A stretch of DNA of 64,000 bases. It comes from Chitinophagaceae bacterium. Its GTDB lineage: Bacteria; Bacteroidota; Bacteroidia; Chitinophagales; Chitinophagaceae. A model generated the notes under the pieces. The model made no database searches. It saw only the letters and a program-made list of their open reading frames with translations, and had not been told where the DNA came from. The stretch spans positions 1 through 64,000 of the forward strand of contig JADJTY010000014.1 in NCBI GenBank assembly GCA_016710935.1, in the 5' to 3' direction. This document shows positions 1 through 9,813 of the stretch, piece after piece. A program made the position numbers and the translations under genes. Each line of letters opens with the position of its first letter. Positions within the stretch are counted from its first letter, which is position 1.

Positions 1-311
1 TATTCAGTGTAACGGTAAGAATCATTTTATCTCAATCATCCACATTACGGATCGTGTCTGTTTGAATAATACCCAAACGAATTTGTTCATCATTGAGCAA
101 TATTTCATCTTAACTGCGGTATTGACTCTTTTTACAACTATCAATTCCGCCCAGCATATGACAGATGGGGCAATTGCTTATCTTCCATGATCTGCGGGTG
201 CATACTACAGAATATATTTCATCCTTATTGACCGCAGTTGTTTTCTTGCTTTTACAAAGCCAAGGCTAATAAAAGTGAAGCGATAATTATAAAATGTTTT
301 TCTTGAGTCAT
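1..311 (-). pseudogene. Second RND efflux periplasmic adaptor (CusB-like), partial and frameshifted
   Basis: A start ATG at 311 opens a peptide beginning MTQEKHFIIIASLLLALAL, which looks like a signal peptide. Further down, in other frames, are a heavy-metal-binding motif of the form SMHPQIMEDK..NCPICHM and then LLNDEQIRLG.IQTDTIRN, typical of the start of the mature part of Bacteroidota CusB-like adaptors. The gene runs off the left edge of the window. It would link an RND pump to an outer-membrane channel for Cu/Ag or similar cations. It overlaps or abuts the end of the first adaptor. Several frame changes occur within 300 bp; whether these are real decay or sequence errors cannot be decided from the window. 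Confidence 0.55.
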
Positions 312-1681
312 TTAATTTGTTTTTAATGAAACTTTCACTGTCTACGGATGTGCATTGGCGACAACTTGGCTTCTGTTTTTCCAGACCGCTCAACACCTGC
401 ACCAGATGTTTATTGGTAATGCCTGTTTCTATTTTTCTTGCCATAAATGCTTCACCTGTTCTTACGAAAACCACTTTCTCCAAACCCAATGATAAAACCG
501 CTTCTTCCGGCAGCCAGTTGGCGGATCGGTCTGTTCGTGCCGGTCGCTTTGCGGCTGCCTATGGGAATCCTGTAGGTTGAATTATCGAAATGAGCTCTTG
601 CAGTAACCGTTTTACTACCGGCTCTGTAAACAGGTTCTATGTAGCTGATTGAGGCCCTGAAATCGTCAGCCGGATTTGTTTCAGGGTGATACGTTACCTT
701 ATTACCAACTTTAACCATTGCTGCCTGCCCGGTAAAAATGTTCAGCAATGCCCATGCCCTGTTGGGATTATACTACACGGCAAAATGTTTGCCCTTTCTG
801 TACATACATGCCCTCTTTAACTGATAATTCTTCGGTAGTAACCGCCAACCGCTGCATGGCTTGGGGTTGATTGTTGCCCATGCCGGTACTGTTGCTTTTC
901 GTGAATATGACCGCTGTGAATTGCTGAATACAGAAACTTTGTAAGATGGTTTACCGGTTTTTATCACATTAACCTTGCTGCTGGTTGCCCATGCCCAGTA
1001 AGTACTGTTTTTGTTTGGATGCATTGATGAGCATTGTGTTATCCGGGTCATTTTCAAAAGAAACAGGAGAGTTTTCCTGTGCAGTCAATAATTCGGGACT
1101 ATAGATGTCCATGATGCGTTGTCCTTTGCTGATCTTCTGATACCGGTATTTCACACTTCACAATTTTTCTATCCTGCCTGAAAAATTGGAAGAGATAACT
1201 CCTGTCTGTCTGGTGTCATATGTGATAAAGCCGTATGATTCCATTTCTATATCTTCTTCCCTTGCCATCCTTGTACCATCGGTACATTGGCAATCGGCTG
1301 CTGGTTGGAAGGCTTGAGTAAAGTATTCAGCGAAACTGCTTTGGGCTCATTGGGTGATTTTACTTTTTCCAGTTTGCATTCCACAAATGGGGCAGGTTCC
1401 TGCTATATCGCTTTGCATCTGCGGATGCATAGGCGAGTATATCCCTTGGTTGTTGCCATACCACTGTCGGTTTATGTCATGGCCGGAATACATCGAATGA
1501 TTTTCCATCAGCACCAGATCCATACCGCATTTGGGACATTTCCCGGGCTTGTCGCTGAAAACAGAATCCTGCGGCATAGGACAGGTGTACATTACTGTTG
1601 CTTTTTCATTACCACTATTACGGGCAATAAAACAGCCAATGCAATATTTGCAACCCATTTTATTTTATAAATACATTTCAT
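310..1681 (-). pseudogene. RND efflux periplasmic adaptor (CusB-like) with two heavy-metal-binding domains, multiply frameshifted
   Basis: Pieces in all three minus frames line up as one CusB-family membrane-fusion protein. In order they are: an N-terminal hydrophobic anchor from ATG 1681; two heavy-metal-binding motifs (CPMPQDSVFSDKPGKCPKCGM, then a second MHP..CPICGM copy); a SGRIEKLYV..YRYQKISKGQ barrel/lipoyl start; IMDIYSPELLTAQE in the hairpin; GMYV.KGQ.IFAVY; and the C-terminal GLEKVVFVRTGEAF..KIETG and DSESFIK motifs. The family forms the periplasmic bridge of HME-RND pumps that export Cu(I)/Ag(I) or other heavy metals. It sits downstream of the tolC-like and cusA-like genes on the same strand. 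At least four frame changes prevent a single reading frame. The identity is clear; whether it works is not. Confidence 0.75.
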
Positions 1682-1691
1682 TCGGTTCGTT

Positions 1692-2950
1692 TTATTTTAT
1701 TTCCAAAATTTTCATCAATTCTGCCTGCATCTGCAAACCCTTTTGCAACTGGTCAAAATATTCCATCTGCGTCATGTTCAATGCTTCGGGCATCGAATAA
1801 CTCAAATAATTATTCCGGTGCGCTTGTTATTTTGTTCGTAGCCTAATTGCATGGTTTGAAAATTTCCGTCGCAATGCCGGGATGATCTGTTCCTCATATG
1901 ATTTCATCTGTTTCTTTTTCAGTTCCAGTTCGGTGAAACTGTTATCAGCCATACCGCTTGCTTCATTAATAATCATCTGTTGCTGGTTGCACCAATGCTT
2001 CATTTTGCCAAACAAGGCTTTCCAGCTTTTGCCTTATTCATTTTGGAGGACCATTTTTGCAGTGGGATTTCACATCACCATTACAATAAACATCGGGGCT
2101 GCACGGCCCAGCCCGTCATGTGATTATGCTGGATTCCAAACTCCGGTTTCAGTTTTGCCAACTCTGCTGGCGCGTTCCAGTTTATTCACTTCAATACTTC
2201 TGTCAATTGCTGTATCGCTACGCTTTTTCATCAGGATACAGAATCAAACATGGACCATGTTAAAGTTGGCCACCATACACTTAATTCGTATCCAACTGCG
2301 CAAATGCTGTTTCCGTACTCTGTTCATCACTGTGTTAATGGCAATACGTTTCTGGTTAATTTCATTACATAACATCAACTGCATAATATTTTCTACGTTG
2401 GCGAAGCCGCTTTCGCTTTTAATAAACTTTGGTTTTCCCAAGCCGTTCTTATACCGGATTTCTAGCTCTGCATCATAAATTTTAGCAGCTTATCATTTTC
2501 GTCAACACTTTCAGTTTCTTTTCCAAGCACAAATCAATCATAGTAGTTTTTCTTGCTGTAAACAACAGTTCATTTACTATTACATCTTTTTTGCAGGTCC
2601 ACGAAAGACTGCGCATTTCATGAAGGCAAATTCGGCATTCTGCTCTTTTTATTGGGAAACATCTGCTGGGCAGAAATCATAAAAACACCCATGCCCGGCT
2701 GGCCGTTCATTGATTTCCACCTGCCAGGATCATAAGAGTCTGAAAAAACCAGCGCCTACTTCGGCAGCATCCTTCGCCCCCAGCTCTTTTGGCTCCTTCG
2801 TTCGCAAGACGGGCTTCGGCATCCAGCATTTTTAAGCAGGATGGTTGGTTTGAATGGCCGATTGAATTTCCTGCACTCGTCAACACCTGTTGCGACCCGG
2901 CACCTGATGTTATCAGCGTTAAACCCAATCAATATTTGAAAACGTTTCAT
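1692..2950 (-). pseudogene. TolC-family outer-membrane efflux protein, multiply frameshifted
   Basis: The reconstructed start is MKRFQILIGLTLITSGAGSQ at 2950, an export signal. It is followed by sequence of the kind AIQ.NHPALKMLDAEARLANEGAK and FFQTPYDPG, typical of TolC-like channels in metal-efflux operons. The end, at 1692, reads MTQMEYFDQLQKGLQMQAEL and then MKILEIK. TolC proteins form the outer-membrane duct for RND pumps. The gene lies between cusA (upstream, 17-bp gap) and the CusB-like adaptor (downstream, 10-bp gap), the usual CBA set. The coding pieces jump between frames several times, so the gene is either decayed or poorly called. Confidence 0.7.
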
Positions 2951-2967
2951 ATTCTTTTTTTGTATGC

Positions 2968-5900
2968 TTAATGTTTTGTTTCAAGCACTTTAATTTTTCC
3001 ATATTTTCTTAATTCATATTCCTTACTCATTAAAAGATCAATTGGGGTCTACCATAAAATAACTGTTGAGATCGTTCAACACGCCACCATGGGCAATAAC
3101 GATAGGGTTCATCAAATCACTTCCTACTCCCTGGCTCCAAGAATGGGAATCAATCCAAAGAGAAACACATACTGTCATTAATTTTGGCCGCACTCTTTTG
3201 CTGCAACTGCTAGTACATATTCCCGAAAATCTGCTTTGGTAATGGTTTCTCTTGAATTACCTTTAAATCTACCAATTGTTCCATCGCATCGTCGAGGTAA
3301 GTCACCATAACAATTCCGGTTTCCACCGCAAAGCCAAACAATACAATAAAACCAACGGCTACGCTACCGATAAGTTAACTCCCCAGAAATAAATCATAAA
3401 GGCTCCGCCAATCAAAGCAAATGGAATTGAGATCAAACTTAACGAAAACTTCCCTTTTAGATTGGAAGGCAAAATACATTGAAAGAAAGTCATGAAGCAA
3501 CACAATAGGTAAAATGATTTTCAATGTTTTCTCGCTGCTTATCAAGATTCTCCTTATTGCCCGCTCAATTAAAAAATATACCTTAGGTAATTGGTAAATC
3601 ATTGTTGTTGAAATTTTCCTTAGCTTCATGATTAGTACCTCGGAAATCCCTTTCCCTTGCGTTAAACAAAACTGTTCCACTCAACATCGCATTTTCGGGA
3701 ATTGATCATCAGCGGGCACTTCTGTAATGTTAACATCAGCCACGGCTTCCAAGGGAATGGGACCGGATTTGAAGTTTGAACCTGTAGGCGTTTTAATGAT
3801 TCCAAAGTTGTCCCGGAAATCTCTGCGAACACGGCGTTGACGGAAAAGCGTTGCCTCCCTTCACCGTTGTTGGTAAGTCGCATTACCACTCCCAATGCGC
3901 TTTCAACCACGCTGTTTACATCATCAACTGTAAACTCATTAACGGCTAATTTCTTCTCGTTTTACTATGATGTCAATATATTCGCCACCGGTAATGGGTT
4001 CTAATACAAATCTTTTACGCCGTCAATGCCTTCCAGTTCATTCTTCACTTTTTCGGGAAATGCATGGAATAGTATCGAAGTTTTGTCCATATACTTTTAC
4101 ACCAACATCAGTTCGGATACCGGTAGAAAGCGTATTGATACGATTAATAATGGGTTGTGTCCATCCGTTAGTAACACCGGGAATCTACAATCGGCTATTG
4201 AGTTCATTGATAATATCACCTTTTACTCACCGGTCTCCATTCCGATTGAGGTTTAAAAGGATAATGGTTTCAATCATGCTGATGGGGAATTGTCGGTTGC
4301 CGTGTTGGCTCGGCCTGCTTTGCCTAAAACATTCTTCACTTCGGTACAGATTTGATTAGTTTATCCTGCCCTTGCAAAATCCGCTTGGCTTCACTGTTGG
4401 AAACATCCGGGAGTGTAACGGGCATGAATAAAATAGAGCCTTCATCCAGTGGCGGCATAAATTCTTCACCCAAACTAAGCAGCATAGGAATACTGATTGC
4501 CAAAGCAATGATGTTAACAGCCAGTGTTGTTTTTCGCCATTTGATACAGGTACGGATAACCGGCTCGTATATTTTTTCCAGTATTCGGTTTACCGGGTTT
4601 TGGTTTCGGGCCTGAAACTCCCTTTCAAAAAAAAGAAATTAAAACAGGGGCTAAGGTTAGCACGAGCAACGCATCCACAATCATGATGAATGTTTTGTGA
4701 ATGCCAGCGGGTGGAAGAGTTTCCTTCTGGCCGGTTAGTAAAAACACCGGCAAAAAGAAGTGATGATTATAATGGTAGAAAAGAATACACCCTTGACACC
4801 TGTATGCTGGCTTTTCAATCAACCGCATCCTTTCCAACTCCGGAATACGGTAGTAGGTTTGTTTACGTTTTAGTTTATTGAACAATTTTTTCATTGTTTA
4901 GGATTTAGGGTTGTGTTGATTTTGATAGTCTGATAAATGCCGGTAAGCATTCTCACTCATAATAATTCCATTGTCTACAATTACACCGATAGCCAGGGCA
5001 ATTCCTGTTAGTGACATGATATTGGAGGATATACCAAACATATTCAGCAGGATGAAACTGATAGCAATGGTTATCGGAATCTGAATAATGATGCTCAATG
5101 CACTGCGCCAGTGAAAAAGGAAGATGATAACGATCAGCGCCACTACAGCCATTTCTTCAACCAGTTTTACTTTAATGTTGCCGATGGCAGCTTCAATCAG
5201 TTCACTTCGGTCGTAGGCGGTTTTAAAGGTTACACCTTCGGGCAATCCTTTTTGCACATCTTTCATTTTCTCTTTTACGGCATTGATTACCTTATCTGCA
5301 TTTTCGCCATAACGCATCACTACAATACCACCCACTACCTCCCTTCACCGTTTTCATCAAAAATGCCCAATCGTAAATCGCCACCCATCTGTACTGTGCC
5401 AATATCCTTCACCCTTACCGGAATACCATTGTTGTTGCCCACTGCAATAGCCTCGATGTCGTCTTTATTTTTTATGTACCCCAATCCCCGGATGATATAT
5501 TTTACATACCAGTCCTGCAAGGCTCTTTGTTCACCGAGGTCAAGGTTTTTTGTGTCCAGTGTGTACCAGAATACATGACCAACCCCTGTACCATCGGGGC
5601 CAAGTGTAGGTGTTACGCCTGTGGGTAATAAGCGTTGTGCATAATTCAGCCGTTCCAGTACTCTTGTTCTTGCCCAATACACATCTACATCATCTTCCAA
5701 AAATTACATATACAAAACTCATCCCGAACATAGAAGTGCCCCTGATGTTTTTCACTTTTGGAATGCCTTGCAGGTTACTAACCAGCGGATAGGTAACCTG
5801 GTCTTCCATAATTTGTGGGCCACGGCCCATCCATTCGGTAAATACTATCACCTGGTTTTCGCTGAGATCAGGGATTGCATCAATGGGGTTTTTCTTGATA

Positions 5901-5988
5901 TTGAAAATGCCCCACGCAAACAAGCCTGCTGCCAGCAGCAAAACGATGTAGCGGTTTTTAATGACCAGGAAATTAATTTAGGAATCAT
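2968..5988 (-). pseudogene. cusA: Heavy-metal efflux RND transporter (CusA/CzcA-like), multiply frameshifted
   Basis: The start at 5988 reads MIPKLISWSLK and continues, after adding one A at the A5 run 5955-5959, as NRYIVLLLAAGLFAWGIFNI. Further HME-RND signatures are PIDAIPDLSENQVIVFTEW, GRGPQIMEDQVTYPLVSNLQ, the pore-domain YGENADKVI segment, and the TM4 region GIALAIGVIVDNGIIMSENA, which holds the proton-relay region. The protein ends MSKEYELRKYGKIKVLETKH at 2968. The span of 3021 bp is near the 1000-1050 codons usual for CusA. The family uses proton flow across the inner membrane to move Cu/Ag or Co/Zn/Cd out through CusB and TolC. The second half (2968-4600) is the most scrambled. The TM4 motif has Asp-Asn where CusA proteins usually have Asp-Ala. 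Confidence 0.75.
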
Positions 5989-6012
5989 AATGCTTTTTTT
6001 TTGGCTTGTGAA

Positions 6013-6628
6013 TTATTTCATCATTTCTTCTACACTACCGCAGGTCATCATCTTATCTCCGTAGTAAGGATTTTGATGTCTTTGGATTCACTGAGCCACA
6101 TAGATCCTTCATTATACATTGGGCAATGATCGTGGTACAATGTCATACCAGCCCCAAATGCCTTTACCATATCATACATGTCTTTACTCATCATGGCAAA
6201 ATGTTCCCGCTGATGTTCAATCTTATTTTTTGAAATGTGTTCTGCATGTTCTTTCAGGTCAGCTTCAATATCATCATATACTTTTTTCTGGTCGGCACTT
6301 AATAGTGATTTATCAAACCCTTTCATGACATCAAACATTTTTCCAGGGCTGCAGCCGCATCAGTTTCATTTCCGTTTGCCAGTGCATTTTTAACCGCCAG
6401 GTAATCTGCCACCATTGATTTCATAAAGGTAGAAACAGCGGGATCAACAGTAGCGAATGTGGTTGCTACCATTTTTACATTGTCATCTGCCATTGTATTG
6501 TCTTTCATGGGCATGGGCATACTGTCATGGTTCATACCCGTACTGTTGTCTTTTGCAGAATTGTTGCTGTTGCAGGAAACCACGGCTAAAGCTGCGATTA
6601 CTGTTAGTGCAAGGATTATCTTTTTCAT
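6013..6628 (-). CDS. DUF3347 lipoprotein, probable copper-binding partner of the efflux pump (two frameshifts)
   Basis: The start MKKIILALTVIAALAVVSC carries a lipobox, so this is probably a lipid-anchored periplasmic or outer-membrane-facing protein. A Met/His-rich stretch (HDSMPMPMKDNTM) fits Cu(I) binding. The body (VSTFMKSMVADYLAVKNALA, then SADQKKVYDDIEADL) and the conserved end (YHDHCPMYNEGSMWLSES, then NPYYGDKMMTCG) match DUF3347, often found with CusB-type systems. Two single-base losses interrupt it: an A5 run near 6338-6342 that should be A6, and an A4 near 6070 that should be A5. Adding both gives 206 whole codons. It ends 24 bp before cusA and is probably cotranscribed with it. 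Confidence 0.8.
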
Positions 6629-6647
6629 TTGTATAATTTTTAGTTGA

Positions 6648-7105
6648 TTAATGTTTGTGATTGGAATGATCGTCTTTTTGCTCTTTTAACGCCATGCCGC
6701 ATTTAGGGCAGTTACCGGGTTTATCATAAGTTTTATCCCCTTCGCATTTCATGGGGCAGCTATAAGCTACAACAGCCGGTTCTTTTTCTTTCAAAGCCAT
6801 ACCGCATTTTGAACATTTACCGGTTTGTCACTTGTTACTTCCGGATGCATGGGGCAGGTATAGGTTTTCATCACTTTCATTTTCATTTGTTCTTTGTTGG
6901 ATTTGGTTAAATCCATCCCGCATTTGGGGCATTTGCCGGGTTTATCATAGGTTTTATCTCCCTCGCATTTCATGGGGCAACTGTATTTCATCTGCTCCAT
7001 TTTTTGTTTAGGTGCTTTTGCTTTTTGTTTTGTACTGTCCTGTGCAAACAGCGAAACAGAAACGATGGTTAACGCCGCCATCATCAGCATCTTAATTGCT
7101 TTCAT
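6648..7105 (-). CDS. Secreted protein with several heavy-metal-binding domains (one frameshift)
   Basis: A signal peptide (MKAIKMLMMAALTIVSVSLFAQ) is followed by four short Cys/His modules in the order CPMKCEGDKTYDKPGKCPKCGM, CPMHPEVTSDKPGKCSKCGM (with the restored base), and a further CPMKCEGDKTYDKPGNCPKCGM, ending in a His-rich tail DDHSNHKH. These match the heavy-metal-binding domain (YHS-like, HMBD) that also begins CusB adaptors. One missing G near 6830 breaks the frame; restoring it gives 153 codons. A periplasmic copper chaperone or buffer role is an inference from the domain and the pump next door. The tandem modules are nearly identical, suggesting internal duplication. Confidence 0.75.
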
Positions 7106-7174
7106 TTTAAATTAATTTAGTAGTAAATAATAGTTGGATTTATGGCATAGGTAAATGCCAATAGCCCGGCCAAA

Positions 7175-7603
7175 TCAATTGCCTGGCTCAATAAGAGGGA
7201 ACTGTATTAAATACGGAAAACGCAGTTGCGAATGTAAACGGGTACGCCTTGCGTTCGGGGGAGGTGCATTGCTGTTAGGGCTTTCTTCTGTTAAGGAAGG
7301 CAATGCTATTGCAGGTAACTGAATATAGGCAGATGGTAAAGCCGTTGCCATTAACTGCATCAATTGCAGGTTGCTTTCCGTTACCTTTTGTGCTGAATCG
7401 TCTTTTAAAAATTTGTGTTCATCCTTACAGCAGCCATTATCTTTTTATCGGATTTTTCCATGCCGCAGTTACCGCAGGTTTTGGATTTTGATGACCCAAT
7501 CCCCATTCGGCCAGCTTGCCCATGCAATAATGCATGTGTATCGTGGCTCCTGAAGAAGTACCCAGATACAAAACGGCTAATATGGCAGTGATGAACTTTT
7601 CAT
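7175..7603 (-). CDS. HYC_CC_PP family protein (frameshifted)
   Basis: The intact part reads KFITAILAVLYLGTSSGATI then HMHYCMGKLAEWGLG, the HYC motif. After two frame changes come CGNCGMEKSD and NGCCKDEHKFLK, the CC part, and a C-terminal LPSAYIQLPAIALPSLTEES with NAPPPNARR, the PP part. This order is that of the HYC_CC_PP family, small exported Cys-rich proteins of Bacteroidota found near metal-resistance genes. The start is placed at ATG 7603 on the assumption that an A5 run there is read as A4 (MKKFIT). Three inferred deletions (near 7490, 7450 and the start) give 144 codons. Function is unknown; metal binding is an inference from the Cys/His motifs. Confidence 0.65.
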
Positions 7604-7766
7604 GTTTTAAACTGCTACGAAAGTATAACAATTTTTTGAAGATTCTTACATAATTCTGCTAACTATTTATACTTAAATGCCTTAAACCCTATTTACAACA
7701 GTCTTTTTGCGTACAAAAGGAATTTAAAAGCTTTCCAGAAAAACTGCCCTATTGATCTAAATAGTA

Positions 7767-8506
7767 TCATAATAACATCGTTAACAGCATGGCCGCACTC
7801 ATTCCAATCATCAATGCATCTTCAATAATGGTAATGGTGCTCATGGGTAAATTAAATACATCGCCCAGGCAGGCACATTTTATTTTACGCTTATTGAAAA
7901 CACTTTGCAGCACACCAATTATACTTACTGACATTACTATAAAGGTAATACTATTGGTAAGTATCGGATTGAAACCGGTAAGGAATGCAATTCCCAGGGC
8001 CAACTCAATGAAGGCATAAACATACCCCCAACTGTTCCATTTTTTTGCAATCACATCATACATCGAGTAACTCTCTGCAAAGCCTTTCAGGTTAAGCAAT
8101 TTGAAAAATGAAAAAACCAAAAAGAACCCGGCCATAAAATTGCTCATCCAGCGCATAAACACAAAATCACCAACTACCCATTCGTTCAAAAATGTTATAC
8201 CGGTAATAAATGCAAATATTAAGAGAATGGGTTTGTAAGTTGCCAACCAGGTCCTGGTTTCTTCAACTTTTCTGTATTAACTGGCAGGTGCTGTTGATTG
8301 TTTTCTGTTAATTGATATTTTGGATAGTCTTTCAATGCTTCCTGTAAAATGGCTGTTTCGATGTGCTTATCCATTTTGATAGTCGCTTCGCCTTTGGCAA
8401 GATCAATATTTACATCACTTACTGCATCTACTTTTGATAAAAGGTTTTGAACTTTTGCCTGGCAACCGGTGCAGGTCATTCCGGAAACTTTATAGGTATG
8501 TGTCAT
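7767..8506 (-). CDS. Fusion of heavy-metal-associated (HMA) domain and MauE/DoxX-like membrane protein (one frameshift)
   Basis: Residues 1-70 are an HMA domain with the copper motif GMTCTGCQAKV. After about residue 90 comes a four-helix membrane part (TYKPILLIFAFITGITFLNE; FMAGFFLVFSFFKLL; YVYAFIELALGIAFL; SITFIVMSVSIIGVL) that ends KCACLGDVFNLPMSTITIIE, as in MauE-like redox-associated membrane proteins. The two parts lie in different frames because an A5 run near 8257 reads as A4; restoring it gives 247 codons and a smooth join (EETRTWLATYK). A protein that takes a metal on HMA and passes it or electrons to the membrane part fits the fold, but this is inference. The start is set at MTHTYKVSG; a longer start upstream is less likely. 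Confidence 0.8.
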
Positions 8507-8582
8507 GTCTGTTAATTTAATGACACAAAGTTCCTTCAAACGGGAAGTAGTATTGTTACAGAATTATGGATATGATTTATAC

Positions 8583-9198
8583 CTAAACGGCTTTTTTTTG
8601 AAAGCTGCAAAAAGTAAATGACTGCGAAGTATTAAAAGGCGTTTGATGTATTTCCTCAATACATTTTATTTTTTTGAAATTTTTGGAAAGCGCATTGGTG
8701 AGTTGCTGCTGCGAATAGCGGTGAACCGGCAGGCCGCTGCATTTTTCGGGGCCTTTTTCTGAGAATGTACCTACAATCAATTTGCCTTCATCTTTAACGG
8801 AACCGGCAATCTGTTTTTTATATGCCGTTATATCTTTTTTATCAGTCACAAAGTGAAACACAGCCCTGTCGTGCCAGCAATCATATTTTTTTACGGGATG
8901 AAAATTCAATACATCCGATTCAACCCACTTAATTCTATTTGCTTTTTTGCCTAAACGCTTCCGGGCATTTTGCAGGGCTTTGGCAGAAATATCGAGTACG
9001 GTAATATCTTTATAGCCTTCCTGTAATAAAACATCAGCCAGGTAACTGTCGCCACCACCTACATCAATTATGGCAGCATCTTTAGGAATATTTAAGTCTT
9101 TAATGAATTGTACCGACGTTTCGGGAAGGGCTGAAACCAGCTTTTTCTGAATCGGCTTTTGTTTCAAATACTTTTTCCCAGTGTTGTTTTTGCGGCAT
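8583..9198 (-). CDS. Class I SAM-dependent methyltransferase (two frameshifts)
   Basis: The glycine-rich SAM motif AAIIDVGGGDSYLADVLL sits near residue 50, followed by the acidic loop ITVLDIS and the HDRAVFHFV post-motif. The family includes thiopurine/tellurite-type and metalloid methyltransferases of about 200 residues. The start at 9198 (MPQKQHWEKVFETK) joins the body after restoring one A in the A5 run at 9142-9146 and one C just downstream, giving 206 codons and the family-like WFQPFPETS. It lies between the AraC regulator and the HMA-MauE gene. A promoter box TAATTTTG ends four bases before this ATG. The substrate cannot be read from sequence. Confidence 0.8.
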
Positions 9199-9202
9199 GT
9201 TG

Positions 9203-9210
9203 CAAAATTA
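9203..9210 (-). promoter_or_regulatory. Bacteroidota -7 box (TAATTTTG) for the methyltransferase gene
   Basis: On the minus strand TAATTTTG fits the TAnnTTTG consensus and ends exactly four bases before the ATG at 9198. With a start site about seven bases downstream, the mRNA would be leaderless or nearly so. Confidence 0.45.
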
Positions 9211-9241
9211 AAAAGTTTGTTATTTAATTGCGTAAGATAAG

Positions 9242-9805
9242 TTACAATTCATCCAGTGATTTTCGTTGCGGATTACCCAATTTTTTAAAATGACTTGGGG
9301 TAAGCCCCGTAATTTTCTTAAACTGTGCTGAAATATGGGCCACACTGCTGTATCCTAACCGGAAAGAAATTTCGCTGAGATTGAGTTCACCATATACCAG
9401 CCATTCTTTTACTTTTTCAATTTTTTGGAGGATGAAAAATTGTTCAACCGTAATTCCTTCAACTTCGGAAAACAAACGGGAGATATAGCTATAGTCTTTA
9501 TGGAGGAAATTGCTCAAATATTCACTGATGCTGAAATGTTCTTCTACATCGCCTGACTGTACTTTTTTAATAAGCAGGCTTTTTATTTTTTCAATCTGTT
9601 TTTGCTTTTTATCGTCCAATATTTCAAAGCCCAATTGCAATAAGCGGCTGTTAAGCTGCTGCATTTGCTTTACAGATGGTTGTTTGCTTAGTTCTGCCTC
9701 TCCCATTGAAACTTTAAGGGGTTTCAGTTTCAGGTTTTCCAGTTCCTGCTTAACCACCATGATGCAGCGGTTGCAAACCATGTTTTTTATGTAGAGGTTC
9801 ATCAT
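9242..9805 (-). CDS. AraC-family regulator with N-terminal metal-binding-like segment
   Basis: The C-terminal half holds the two HTH motifs of AraC regulators: FHKDYSYISRLFSEVEGITV-like and LSEISFRLGYSSVAHISAQF then KKITGLTPSHFKKL. The N-terminus, MMNLYIKNMVCNRCIMVVKQ, resembles an HMA domain with CxxC and the family-wide 'MVCNRC' opening. This type of AraC protein is common next to Bacteroidota copper/heavy-metal efflux genes and is probably the metal sensor for this module. The gene is intact. It starts 8 bp after the pAgo stop on the same strand, so the two may share a transcript. DNA targets are not visible from the sequence alone. Confidence 0.85.
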   Translation of the reverse strand: MMNLYIKNMVCNRCIMVVKQELENLKLKPLKVSMGEAELSKQPSVKQMQQLNSRLLQLGFEILDDKKQKQIEKIKSLLIKKVQSGDVEEHFSISEYLSNFLHKDYSYISRLFSEVEGITVEQFFILQKIEKVKEWLVYGELNLSEISFRLGYSSVAHISAQFKKITGLTPSHFKKLGNPQRKSLDEL

Positions 9806-9813
9806 TCTTTATT

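Noticed and set aside
317..580. Plus-strand ORFs in the 1-6 kb region
   Set aside because: They are antisense to the CusB/TolC/CusA pieces and have no family features.
8219..8539. Stand-alone HMA copper chaperone
   Set aside because: The sequence continues smoothly into the MauE part after restoring one A; I treat both as one fusion gene.
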